Made by a program: the position numbers and the translations under genes
Origin: Pyxicephalus adspersus
Taxonomy: Eukaryota > Chordata > Amphibia > Anura > Pyxicephalidae
Length of the DNA stretch: 64,000 nucleotides
Direction: 5' to 3'
NCBI RefSeq assembly: GCF_032062135.1
Contig: NC_092861.1
Coordinates: 60,343,002-60,407,001 of the forward strand
In this document: in pieces, positions 54,114 to 64,000 of the stretch
Layout of the letters: each line of letters starts with the position of its first letter
Numbering within the stretch: the stretch's first letter is position 1
Notes under the pieces: model-generated
Database searches by the model: none
Seen by the model: only the letters and a program-made list of their open reading frames with translations
Told to the model about the DNA's origin: nothing

Positions 54114-55856
54114 CCTCTAAGCACCTGGTTTTCAATAACTATCCTGTTTAATACTGTAAATGAGATGTAGAATGTAGGACTGGACTCTTTGATAGTAACT
54201 CTGCTAGTCATCTGCCCACCATTGTGTGTCAATGAGAAATTAAATCAGGTGTTCATTTTAAACCTTTATGGCCTCGTGTGGAAGTTTGAGGATGAAAGGC
54301 ATACCTTCTAGCTCTATCCACAGAAACTGGAAGGAAACACTTATCTTACCGCATCAATAAAGAATCTTCCAGGAAATTATTGGTTCATGCAAAAAACCTG
54401 TCCAGTTTAATGGTGAAACAGGACAGCCTCAAATTCATTTCCAGAATCCCCTTTTGCTGACAGTTCCAGTGAAACCCTTTTGGTACAGAGACAATTCTGT
54501 TGGATCATGATGCTAGTTTTTCAATCCATAAAGGTGCATTACAGAATGGTTCGCAAATCACTGTCCTACAGTATAGAACTTTTGTGTCTCCTTAGTGGTT
54601 CATGTAGGCCACCACTATGACATTAGAGAATTAGGGACAACTGCATCACCCTCCATTCTAACAGATTGGTGATGGAGAGATTGGACCAACAACCCAACAC
54701 TGACAAGCTTGTGTCCCTCAGGGGGACTTTACACCTGTTATTAGAAATGGTTTTCTTGATCTTATCAACAGAAAGAAAAAACCTTAGTGAATTTTTGTGT
54801 CTATGGAAAATGGTTATTTGTTCCATCTTGGCGGAATCTTACCTTGTAAGGCCCTTGCATAGAATTAGTAGACTGACTCAAAATAAGTGACCATCAGACC
54901 TAAAACCCTCATGCAGGGGTATAGGGAGGATCTGTGCTGTGTCTGAAGGTGGTGCACATATATTTTGAGTGTTTATAGTTTTTCTAGAGGAAATAACATT
55001 TTTTGCTGCTCTTGTGTCCAAGATAAAATCTAGATATTGCAAATAAATGTCAGTGATTTTAATGTTATCCTTCAGCTCCTAGGCTGATCTACCTCTGAGA
55101 AGGTGTTCAACCAGACAGTCCACTGATGGCTTAGTGAACAACTTGGCAGACAAAGTCAGCCAAATAGATAGAATCACAAATTGGTGTTGACACTTTATTC
55201 TACGTTAAAGTGTAAAAAACTTTGGTCACTAGCAAATATAAGGATGAAAATATAGGCACTTTAGATGGCTATGGAGGCCAGAAAATCCTAATAGTGAAGT
55301 GTGCCAATCATCAAACAGTCCAATTTCATACTAAACCTCTTCAATCACCACCAATCCAGGTGTAGGCAAATCTTCATTCTGATAGGGATATGATTTTGAA
55401 TTCTTGACTTGCCCATGTCCAGCTGGGGCCAGCCAAAATTATTATTTTAGAGGCAGGAGTGGCCTTGGAATGAGTTCTTTTGAATGAAAAAACACATTGT
55501 AAAAATTACAGCACACTGATGCATAGATGTTTTTTAGTTAAATCCAAATTTTCCTATGGCATTTTTGATGATCTATTTTTGATGACTTAGGAAAGCTAAG
55601 TAAGGACATTCTATAATGCTTGATTTTATTATTTAAATTTAAACTATGATTAAACCTTGTTCAGTTATACAGGGGTTGTGCTAATATGATACAACAGACA
55701 GCTTTAATCCAATGCTACATAACACAAGTATTTGGGTTCCCACACTATCTTCTCAGCCAATGTAGAGAGATATAGAGATAGATATAGATGCATAATTTTT
55801 AATCAGAGTTTTATGCAAAAGCCTATGATACCAAGGTTAAAGCTGATACTGGATAC
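54114..55856. other. Intergenic, nothing recognised
   Basis: Short random frames only; no clear repeat ends. Confidence 0.4.
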
Positions 55857-55899
55857 ATGAAAGAAACAGTGACTGAGTACAAGTGTCAAATTCCTACAC

Positions 55900-56140
55900 A
55901 GTCATTGTCCCACTTACATTTCTGGGACAATGACAAAATACCCCCCTGCCGCTCTCTCCGCTCCTCCAATGACCTACTAATGACTTCCTCACTCATAACC
56001 TCATCACACGCACGGTTACAAGACTTCTCTAGATCTTCCCCAAGTCTCTGGAATGGTCTTCCTCATCCTATTCGGCTTGCTCCTACTTTCTGTCCATTTA
56101 AAAGAGCGCTCAAAACCCATTTTTTCAAACTTGCCTACCC
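55900..56140 (+). pseudogene. L2 LINE ORF2 C-terminus fragment, cut by gap
   Basis: Reads LITSSHARLQDFSRSSPSLW then FCPFKRALKTHFFKLAY, the C-terminal end of L2-type ORF2; the minus-strand copy at 61.9-62.1 kb has the same sequence. Runs into Ns at 56,141. Confidence 0.85.
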
Positions 56141-56429
56141 NNNNNNNNNNNNNNNNNNNNNNNNNNNNNNNNNNNNNNNNNNNNNNNNNNNNNNNNNNNN
56201 NNNNNNNNNNNNNNNNNNNNNNNNNNNNNNNNNNNNNNNNNNNNNNNNNNNNNNNNNNNNNNNNNNNNNNNNNNNNNNNNNNNNNNNNNNNNNNNNNNNN
56301 NNNNNNNNNNNNNNNNNNNNNNNNNNNNNNNNNNNNNNNNNNNNNNNNNNNNNNNNNNNNNNNNNNNNNNNNNNNNNNNNNNNNNNNNNNNNNNNNNNNN
56401 NNNNNNNNNNNNNNNNNNNNNNNNNNNNN
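56141..56429. other. Assembly gap, 289 Ns
   Basis: Run of Ns beginning inside the L2 fragment; probably the missing L2 3' end. Confidence 0.99.
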
Positions 56430-57890
56430 CAATTAATTGTCAGATGGATCTTTGGAAGAGGAGGCATTTTTACAGTGGCTTTGCAAGGGATGGGTGGATC
56501 AACTTTTAGGCCAATTTGTGACATACTCCATGAATCGGTAAGGACCTTAGGGAAAAAGTATTGTTGGGTTTACAGTCTCTCTTTACAGTCTCTACTAAAA
56601 ATAATCAAGTAAGATAAGAGAAAACCTCAACAGAAAGTTTAGGTATGTAGAAGCCCAAAGGAGATAACTTGTTGGAAAAAGGATCAAATGGGTTCTCCAA
56701 CATAAAAGTCCTAATTTCAGCGTAAATTGAGACAGCTACAAAGCATTAGCTATGCGCAGGTGCATCTGAATGCTCCAAAGACAGTTTAGACGTGCCGTCT
56801 GTTGCTAGCATTATAACTGCATTTTTTTAACTGTAACATAACAGGCAGAACAGGTTTTATACTTTTTTTCTCTTCTTGACCAGTTACTTTGTGCTGCCCC
56901 CACAACACTCAAGGATGCTCTTTTCTCCCTGTCCACTTATGTGATATGTTACATTTCAGGGTTAGTGGTAGTTTGCCTTTCTTACCTTGTAGGCTCCTGT
57001 TATGACAGGTGGTCTATGTGAGGATGCACAGGTTGTGAAACATTGGATGCATTGATGCAATGCCTCATATTTTAACCATTTGAGCACAAAGCATGTAATA
57101 CTTGATCTGTTATCTTTAACTTACCATTTTATCTGTACTGTACCTTAATACTTATAACATTGCTCCCATATTACACATGTCTTATTTAAGGGACCATTCC
57201 TTTTTTTCTCCTGACCTTTTTACTTTTCTGGTTCCCTATATAATAATTGTACTTCCAAAAGTATCTTTTTAGTTTTGTTTTATGGGACTTTTCGGCTAGC
57301 TCTTACACTTATATCATTAAAAAATACAGTATTTATTCTATTGAATATACACCAATTATAAAACTTTCCAAATATAAAATACAAGATCAAAAATCATAAA
57401 AACAAAACTAAAAAGATGTGGTATCACAAAAAATCTCCCCTCAGTATCTGGATAAAATTGTACTTCCAAAAGTGGTTATATTGCACCAGATCTTCCATCT
57501 TTATATCATGTTATTATAAAAACCCACTATTTTGGCGCTCATGTTTTGCTAATTCATTTAATATACTATGTAGAATTGGGGGTGTGGCAGGATTGTGATC
57601 TGTGCTGACATGTGTTAAAGGGTTTCTCTTTCTCATCTCAAGAATTTCCTCCGTAGCAGGTTACCCCCATACATACTTTATCAAATCTGCAGCATTTCCT
57701 ACTCATCTGCACATTAGAGTATGTCTTTAATTTATTAAAGTTTATTGGTTTTTATTTTATTTTTTTGTATAAAACATGAGACCAGTCAGAACCTAGGGAT
57801 AGTTTTTTTTTAATTTCTTTAAAGGTTTGTTTCATCATCTGGTTAATCAATCAACTACTGCCACATCCTTTGAACAATTGAATATAAACA
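56430..57890. other. Intergenic, nothing recognised
   Basis: Contains one short inverted pair (ATCTTTTTAGTTTTGTTTTA at about 57,265 and its inverse at about 57,390-57,414) and no coding sequence. Confidence 0.4.
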
Positions 57891-59127
57891 CTCAAAAGCA
57901 CAAATAGGACTTTTTAGGCACTAATAAATTACATTATTCATACATTATTTTTACCCCATTTTTATTAGGATATCACAAAAAAAACACCAATTTTTATTTT
58001 TTTAAACGTTTAAAAAATCAACATAAAAAAAAATCACAATCAGGTGTATATATCCAGATAAACTCTAAATCATGTGGAGATCTCAACGCGTTTAGCGAAA
58101 CTCCAGTCCACTTCCTCAGGAGATAATGTTGCTTTCCTGTTTCCAAATGTAAACTGCTATACCTCAAATGTTCTAATAGCCGCACAACAAGAGGGTGGAG
58201 TAGGAGCTTGAATAATGCCTTTTCTAATCAATTGCCATCATCTTTATATAGTCTAATTCAGGTATTTACCTTTCCAGTTCCAATCCTATGCTTTACATTC
58301 CAGGTATTACCTTATTCATAAATATATTCTATGTTGGCCACTTCTCACTTTTCGGCTAGTCCTGAACGTGTCCGCTACTGCAGACAGTGTAACATGAGAT
58401 TTCCCTCCATGATTCTGGGATTTATACACCTGATAGTGGATTTGTTTTTATGGTGGTTTTTTAAACATCAAACAGTAATATCCAATTTGTTAGGTTTTAA
58501 ACTGGCCACATCCCAAATAGACATAGAAAGTTCTGGGGTGAAAGAGCACCTATTAACAACGGGACTTTAAAGGGAACTCACTATACATTTAATAAAATCC
58601 ACTTTATCGTAAACAATTAAAATTGTACAAAAATCATAAAATCCAATAAAACACAGGACATAACAGCAGATCTCCTATTGGGGTGTCCTACAAGAGGTTG
58701 CACCCACTCAAATGTTTCTTCTCAAATGTCAATATGCGTTTTGCAGATATATCCGCTTCTTCAGAAGAGTGGAGTACACCTAATATTATAATAAATAGAG
58801 TTTCATTGCAGAACACTATTCATAGTTTGTGATTCACCATTAAGGGGTGAAAACTAGGCATCCAACACAAACCCACCAATACAAAACATGGTGCTTTACT
58901 AAATCACCAGAGGTTTAATTGTATAGAATCACAAATATATATGCAGTTCACCTGGGATTTGCCCAGGTGAATGCCCAGAAGTATACATAGGTAAAGCCTT
59001 TATACCAAAGCAGACCTTATTCAGTATCACCAGTGATTTTCAATATCAATTATGTTAGGTCAGTTTTGAAATGGACAAAAGCCAGGTGATGTAAAGTTAA
59101 TACCCCCTTCCCATTACCCCTCACAGC

Positions 59128-59217
59128 ATTACCTTACATATTATATCACAAGGGCGTCACAAACTGGCTACAGATGATCAAAGTTTTACGCCCTTGTGAT
59201 ATAATATGTAAGGTAAT
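59128..59217. repeat. Central perfect 30-bp hairpin of the inverted repeat
   Basis: ATTACCTTACATATTATATC + ACAAGGGCGT (59,128-59,157) and its exact inverse (59,188-59,217) enclose a 30-nt loop. Confidence 0.95.
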
Positions 59218-59599
59218 AAAGAGCTTAGAAGAACTTGGGCACATTATCTGAGGTGAATTGCATATGTAGTTGTGATTCTATACAATTAAACCTCTGGTGA
59301 TTTAGTAAAGCACCATGTTATGTATTGGTGGGTTTGTGTTGGGTGCCTAGTTTTCAAACCTTAATAGTGAATCACAAAGTATGAATAGTGTTGCTGCAAG
59401 GAAACTCTATTTATTATACTATTAGGTGTACCAGCTATATACCAGATACCTACCTCAAGTTTTTTTCAGCTTTTGTTTAGGGCTGCTACATACCAAAACC
59501 AGGTATATGTATGATTTTGGATGTATGATATATTTTTTGATTGTACTTTGGCATACTGAATATATATATTTCTGTTAAAATCATAGATCTCCACTCTCC

Positions 59600-59632
59600 T
59601 GAAGAAGCGGATATATCCGCGAAATGCGTAGA
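59600..59632. repeat. GCGGATATATCCGC palindrome with GAAATGCGTA
   Basis: CTGAAGAA, then the 14-bp palindrome GCGGATATATCCGC (59,607-59,620), then GAAATGCGTAGAGA. The left arm has a degraded partner (58,735-58,775). Confidence 0.85.
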
Positions 59633-60399
59633 GACATCTGAGTGGGTGCAACCTCTTGTAGGACACCCCAATAGGGGATCCGCTGTTACGTCCAGTGTTT
59701 TACTGGAATTTATGATTTTTGAACAATTTTAATTGTTTACAAAAAAAGTAAATTTTATTATTTGTATAGTGAGTGGCCTTTAAAGTCCCGTTATCAATAG
59801 GTGCTCTTTCACCCCAGAACTTTCTAGGTTTTTTAAACATGTTTGATAAAATAAATATTGTTGTTATTATGTGATATCTCAATAAAACATGGGTAAAAAT
59901 AATGTATGAATAATGTAATTTATTACTGCCTAAAAAGTCCCATTTGCACGTTTTTTTTTTTATACTAAACCTGTATCTCTACTATTTCTTTCAATGAACA
60001 GCAGAAAAATGGGGGTTATGAAATAGAAGTACCGGTATGCTTTATGCATGCTGCATGGTGCTGAAATGCATCTCCCACTGAAGAAATGGATCTTGGAAAA
60101 AAAGGTAAATATGCTGCATTGTAGATTTTTTGGTGGCATGGAAATTTGGACATTAGCATTGCACCCTGAAGTGCAGATCTTATTGATGATATGGACCATG
60201 GGGAATCATCTATGTGTGCGAGAGTGCGGATCTTACAAAAGACACAGATATTGGAGAGTAGCTGTGTGCACACAAATCTAATTCTCTAGGATCTATTTTG
60301 AAAGGAACAGATGCACCCCAACACATACAACTCAAGTAGAATCCATGTTAAAACACAATAAATTATGCCCAAACTAAATTGTGCCACGACTAGTCAGTG

Positions 60400-61160
60400 C
60401 ATTGTTCCCATCTAATTTACGCAGTGCCTCTGGATTATAAACTGTTTCTCTCTTTTCTCTACATTACATGCCTATTGCATGTGGTAAGTATCTCATGCCT
60501 CTCTATTACAAAAACAAATTCCATGTTGGCAGTCTTTTTTTTAGACGTTTATTCATTATATGCAGTGTATGTGCACACCTTCTCTGTTACACATAGTGCA
60601 TCATACCACTCTATTACATGTGGTGCTAATCCTTCTCTTTTCCATGCAATGCCTCACACCTCTCTTGTACTCACAACCCTATGCTTCACATGATAACCTC
60701 TTGCCTATATTTAAAAAGTAGAGACTCATTTCACCATCTTTCTTACAGTGCTATACTTGTCCTAAGTTCCTTAGACCTATTTGTTACACACAGTGCCTCA
60801 TGCCTCTCTATTGGTGTCTCACTTCCTTTATTGCATAGAAGTGTTTTACATCTCTGATAATTGCAATGATTACACCAATATAATATATGCAGTTATATGT
60901 CTCTTCTAATGCACTAAACACCAGCAAACATTGCCTCTTACATCTCTATCATATGGATGTATCTTTATTACCTATAGTGCCTCATATACCCATCTTACAC
61001 AAAACTGTATATTCTGTGTCAAATTTCATACTAATTGTGTTAATAGCAGTGTCTCATAGCATTCTTTTATAAGCAATGCCTCATAATCAAAATTATATGT
61101 ATTGTGTCACACCTCAATCACAGGTAGGGTTTCATGGCTCTGTATTACTAGCTAGTCCTT
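60400..61160. repeat. Degenerate tandem repeat, unit roughly 35-50 bp
   Basis: Recurrent blocks of the form CTCTATTACA...GTG followed by CCTCATGCCTCT, for example near 60,490, 60,600, 60,650, 60,795, 60,970 and 61,075. Strongly diverged. Confidence 0.6.
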
Positions 61161-61684
61161 ATGTTTGTTACACATGGTGAACAAATTAGTATTGAAATAA
61201 ACCTACGTTTTTTTAAAGCAAAGTCAATGTTTTTTATTGATAAAAGTCAAAGATAGGTCTGTGTTTCAAAACTATGAAAATATTCATTTTATTTCCAAAT
61301 AAAAAAACGAACATAAAAACAACTAGTTTTGTATTTTTAGGTGCATTCAAACATAATTCAAAAGAAGTCCATGGCAAAGGATATTGTAAGGTGTAGTGTT
61401 CCCCAGTTAAAGGTAATCCCTGTCAACCAACACATTTCATCAGAGAGGATATAGAGAACTAGACATAGGACACTAGTAAAAAATAGGAAACAAAATGTGT
61501 TTAAGCATCCTACACATAGGATAACAATTCATAGTATTATTTATAGTATAATAGTTATTAACATTGATATGTTGTTTTTATGTGTATGTTTGGGAATAAA
61601 ATGAAGATTTACGTGGTTTTTAAATACTGATCTATCCCTGATTATTAGCTCTAAAATACTGACTTTGCTTTACAAAAACCTTTC

Positions 61685-62112
61685 TAAGTTTATTTATTAT
61701 TATTAATAATAAACAGTATTTATATAGCGATAGCATGCTATGCGGCGCTGTACAATAAATAGGGGTTTCAAATGACAGACAAACACAGGGAGAGGGGAGG
61801 ACCCTACCCAAAAAAACTTACAATCTAAGAGGTGGGGGAAGTAACACACAATAGGAGGGGGTTATGGATTGGTGGGTGAGTAGAGAGGGTTTTAAGAGAC
61901 AGAAGAAGATGGGTAGGCAAATTTGAAAAAATGGTGTTTTGAGTGATCTTTTAAATGAGCAGAAAGTAGGAGAAAGCTGAAAAAGAAGAGGAAGTCCATT
62001 CCAGAAAGTTGGGGCAGCTCTAGAAAAGTCTTGGAGCTGTGCGTGTGATGAGGTTATGAGTGTGGGGTATTTCATTACTAATTTGTTCACTTTCCAAGGG
62101 GTTGGCTTTGAG
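61685..62112 (-). pseudogene. L2 LINE 3' end (ORF2 C-terminus and tail)
   Basis: On minus: LITSSHAQLQDFSRAAPTFW then CSFKRSLKTPFF, followed by the L2 3' tail (TTGTAAGTTTTTTTGGGTAG, TGTCATTTGAAACCCC, TACAGCGCCGCATAGCATGC) and an ATT/TTA microsatellite at 61,690-61,712. Confidence 0.85.
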
Positions 62113-62139
62113 GGAGAATGACTTACCTTACCCACCTTT

Positions 62140-63358
62140 AGACTAATTACATATTACACACAGTGCTTGGATGACATGTAGTTGCTCACAAAATAGCTGT
62201 CAAATTCAGACAATGCGTAATACCTCTACGTTTCACATTTTAGTGCCTCCCTTGAATTTTAAGGTAAAGCATCTTTTTTTAGTAAGATTACATTTTTGTA
62301 CCATGTTTGTTCATAATAGTTAGATTAGATTAGGAAAACTACTTCTGGAAAAAAAAGTGTTCTTTTAAACGCATCCAATCACTGGTGGCCTTTAGCTGCT
62401 TGTTTGCTCTGTTAGCTGGACACCCCTGCTTGTTAGATGAATTTCACACTCAGACTCATTTCATGCTCCGATGCAAATATAAGTGTAGTAGTGTGGGCCC
62501 AGAAATGTGTGTCGCAAAAATTTAATAGCAACAAATATAGCCAAGATACTTACCAAGACAACTGTTCAGGAATCATAGTAGAGTGCTGAGGACATCTGTT
62601 GGTAGTTATTGAATATGCAGTTATTAATATTTCAACACTAATTTCATTTTAATGTCTTTATGTGCTGACATTTGTGGGTGATGATCTTCTGCCATAGTCA
62701 GCAAGTATGCACAGTGTACTTGCACAGACTCACCTGCACTGATATTGTAACTTCTGTGCATATGCAGGAGTTTCACTGTCTCCAGGTGGCTGGCTCTGTA
62801 TGTGGTGGTGCCGCATACAAAATTAAGCTCTACACTACACAGCAATGCAAATTAACAACTAGGCCATTACAAGCCAGAGCTTTTCTGTGTCTTTTGTCAA
62901 TTAGCCTTAAGTTGTTTTTTTTTTTTCTTCAGTTTTGGCATGCTTTAACAGTATCATTAAGACTTTTTGCATACCCGAAAAGTTGCTATTTTTGACATTT
63001 AGTTTCTATTTATGTTGATTTTTTGTCTTTTTTTTAATCATAACCTGTTACCTACCTCATAAGCACAGCCTTCACACTTTTTACTGGTATGTTCTGCATT
63101 GTTATTATTGAATGCCTAATGTTCATGTTACTCTGAAGTGTTATACAATGTGTTAAGGTAGTAGGGGAGCTGTCAGCTCATTCATCAACAGGGGACAGTT
63201 ACAGTTTGCCCCGAGAAGAAGGGGCAGCAGTGCCAAAATTACATTTTACCTTCTTTTTTTATGTACTATACTATGTACTATATACTAACAAATGTTTTCA
63301 GAATTTCCAGAACATTTAGATGTATATTAATATGGGTTTTCAGTGTAAATTGCCTTTG
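62140..63358. other. Intergenic, nothing recognised
   Basis: AT-rich; only chance frames. Confidence 0.4.
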
Positions 63359-63822
63359 TTAAAGTGGGACTTTCAAAAAATCACATCTTTACTTCCATAG
63401 ATCCTCCAATCCCTCCACATTTGGCTTCTATTTGGTCCCATGCTGTCCTGGAATACTCCTTTGTATAAAGGCGGAAGAAGATGGTGACTTGGAGGAAGCC
63501 TTTTATTCTGCCTACATCACCCATTTTCGCACTAAGCGGATCACGTGACCTATACTACTGTAAATGAAAAAAAAATGCGCATACAGTGAGATCGGCGCTT
63601 TGTTTTGATTGAGGGGAAAAGCAGAAGGAGCAGCCTAACTCCTCTTGGGATATGTGACGTAGGTATCCCAGGACGTGCTGTGCTCCCATTCAGTCTTTAC
63701 CTCCCTGGCAGTAAATACAGAAGGGTAGGGGCTTCCCCTTGTTTTGTTAAAAAAAGGAACTAAGAAAATAAAGTTATCTACCCATTTATATAGGGTAAAA
63801 ATTTGGTGTAGGTCTGCTTTAA
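63359..63822. repeat. TTAAAG-type MITE
   Basis: Left TTAAAGTGGGACTTTC; right GTAGGTCTGCTTTAA. The core AATGCGCATACAGTGAGATC and AGCAGAAGGAGCAGCCTAAC is an inverted match to the cores at 35.9 and 50.6 kb. Confidence 0.65.
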
Positions 63823-64000
63823 GCCCTAGTAGGACTAGAGACATCCTGTGGCTGAGATGGGGTACTGCAGCTACAGAATGACTGAGTGTTGAACATTGAG
63901 ATGTTAATGTAACACTGGCTGGGATAAAAATAAGAGAAAGTAGCTCTGGGCTGGTGTTTTAACTGTGTCTTTTTTAATAACTACAAACCTTAAAACTACA

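Larger units (their letters stand above)
57893..59950. repeat. 2-kb inverted repeat (long foldback element)
   Basis: Outer arms: GGACTTTTTAGGCACTAATA + AATTACATTATTCATACATT at 57,908 pair with the inverse at 59,900-59,940. Inner arms (about 58,505-58,960 and 59,260-59,830) pair over hundreds of bases, for example CTGGGGTGAAAGAGCACCTA with its inverse. The centre is a perfect 30-bp hairpin. The left arm carries about 480 bp (57,980-58,460) not in the right arm. Confidence 0.85.

Noticed and set aside
38700..64000. Upstream neighbour gene such as PSMD2
   Set aside because: All coding-like stretches belong to mobile elements; no proteasome-subunit sequence is seen.
1..64000. CRISPR arrays, operons, bacterial signals
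   Set aside because: Spliced vertebrate gene and eukaryotic repeats; the tandem repeats lack repeat-spacer structure.

Overview
This window is vertebrate nuclear DNA, most likely from an anuran amphibian. The one gene I can recognise is EIF4G1, on the minus strand. It has long introns, GT-AG splice sites and a CpG-rich promoter, and the protein is close to vertebrate eIF4G1. The frog assignment is an inference from the repeats: foldback MITEs with a CTGATTTATTAAAG-type end, elements with GTACACAC ends, elements with TTAAAG/CTTTAA ends, and L2, L1 and Tc1 relics. I associate this mixture with neobatrachian frogs but cannot name the species.

EIF4G1 runs right to left. The promoter and non-coding exon 1 lie at about 37.89-38.11 kb and a 12.2-kb intron 1 follows. 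The AUG is at 25,615, and 31 coding exons (including a 21-nt microexon) run down to a 723-base assembly gap at 8,238-8,960 that hides the last codons and the stop. All exon phases join cleanly and give about 1,608 visible residues. In order, the protein carries a Gln/Pro-rich N-terminus, the PABP-binding segment, a 900-nt acidic exon, the eIF4E-binding YDREFLL motif, the MIF4G (eIF4A/eIF3) domain, a charged linker, the MA3 domain and the C-terminal W2 (MNK-binding) domain. It is the scaffold of cap-dependent translation initiation (eIF4F). Paralogue-specific residues, such as the segment [16 protein letters not shown] and the C-terminal [16 protein letters not shown], point to EIF4G1 rather than EIF4G3 or EIF4G2.

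From 1 to 8.2 kb the window is downstream intergenic DNA with a possible 3'UTR/polyA site, an L2 3' tail and MITEs. From 26 to 37 kb is intron 1, which holds a 39-bp minisatellite and many MITEs. From 38.1 to 64 kb I see no host gene. That stretch is a layered set of mobile-element relics: a minisatellite, a Tc1-like transposase, an L2 LINE, a broken copy of a conserved multicopy protein of unknown name, two L1-like LINE pieces with elements inserted in them, a complete 1,289-bp hAT-like element with 8-bp target duplications and an internal tandem array, a 2-kb inverted repeat, and further tandem repeats.

The observations most worth following are the in-frame 21-nt EIF4G1 microexon with a UGC-rich upstream tract, the short uORF whose stop overlaps the main AUG, the unnamed protein-family relic at 41-42 kb, the hAT-like element with its satellite-like core, and the long inverted repeat at 57.9-59.95 kb. 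I found no clear sign of a wholly new biological system.
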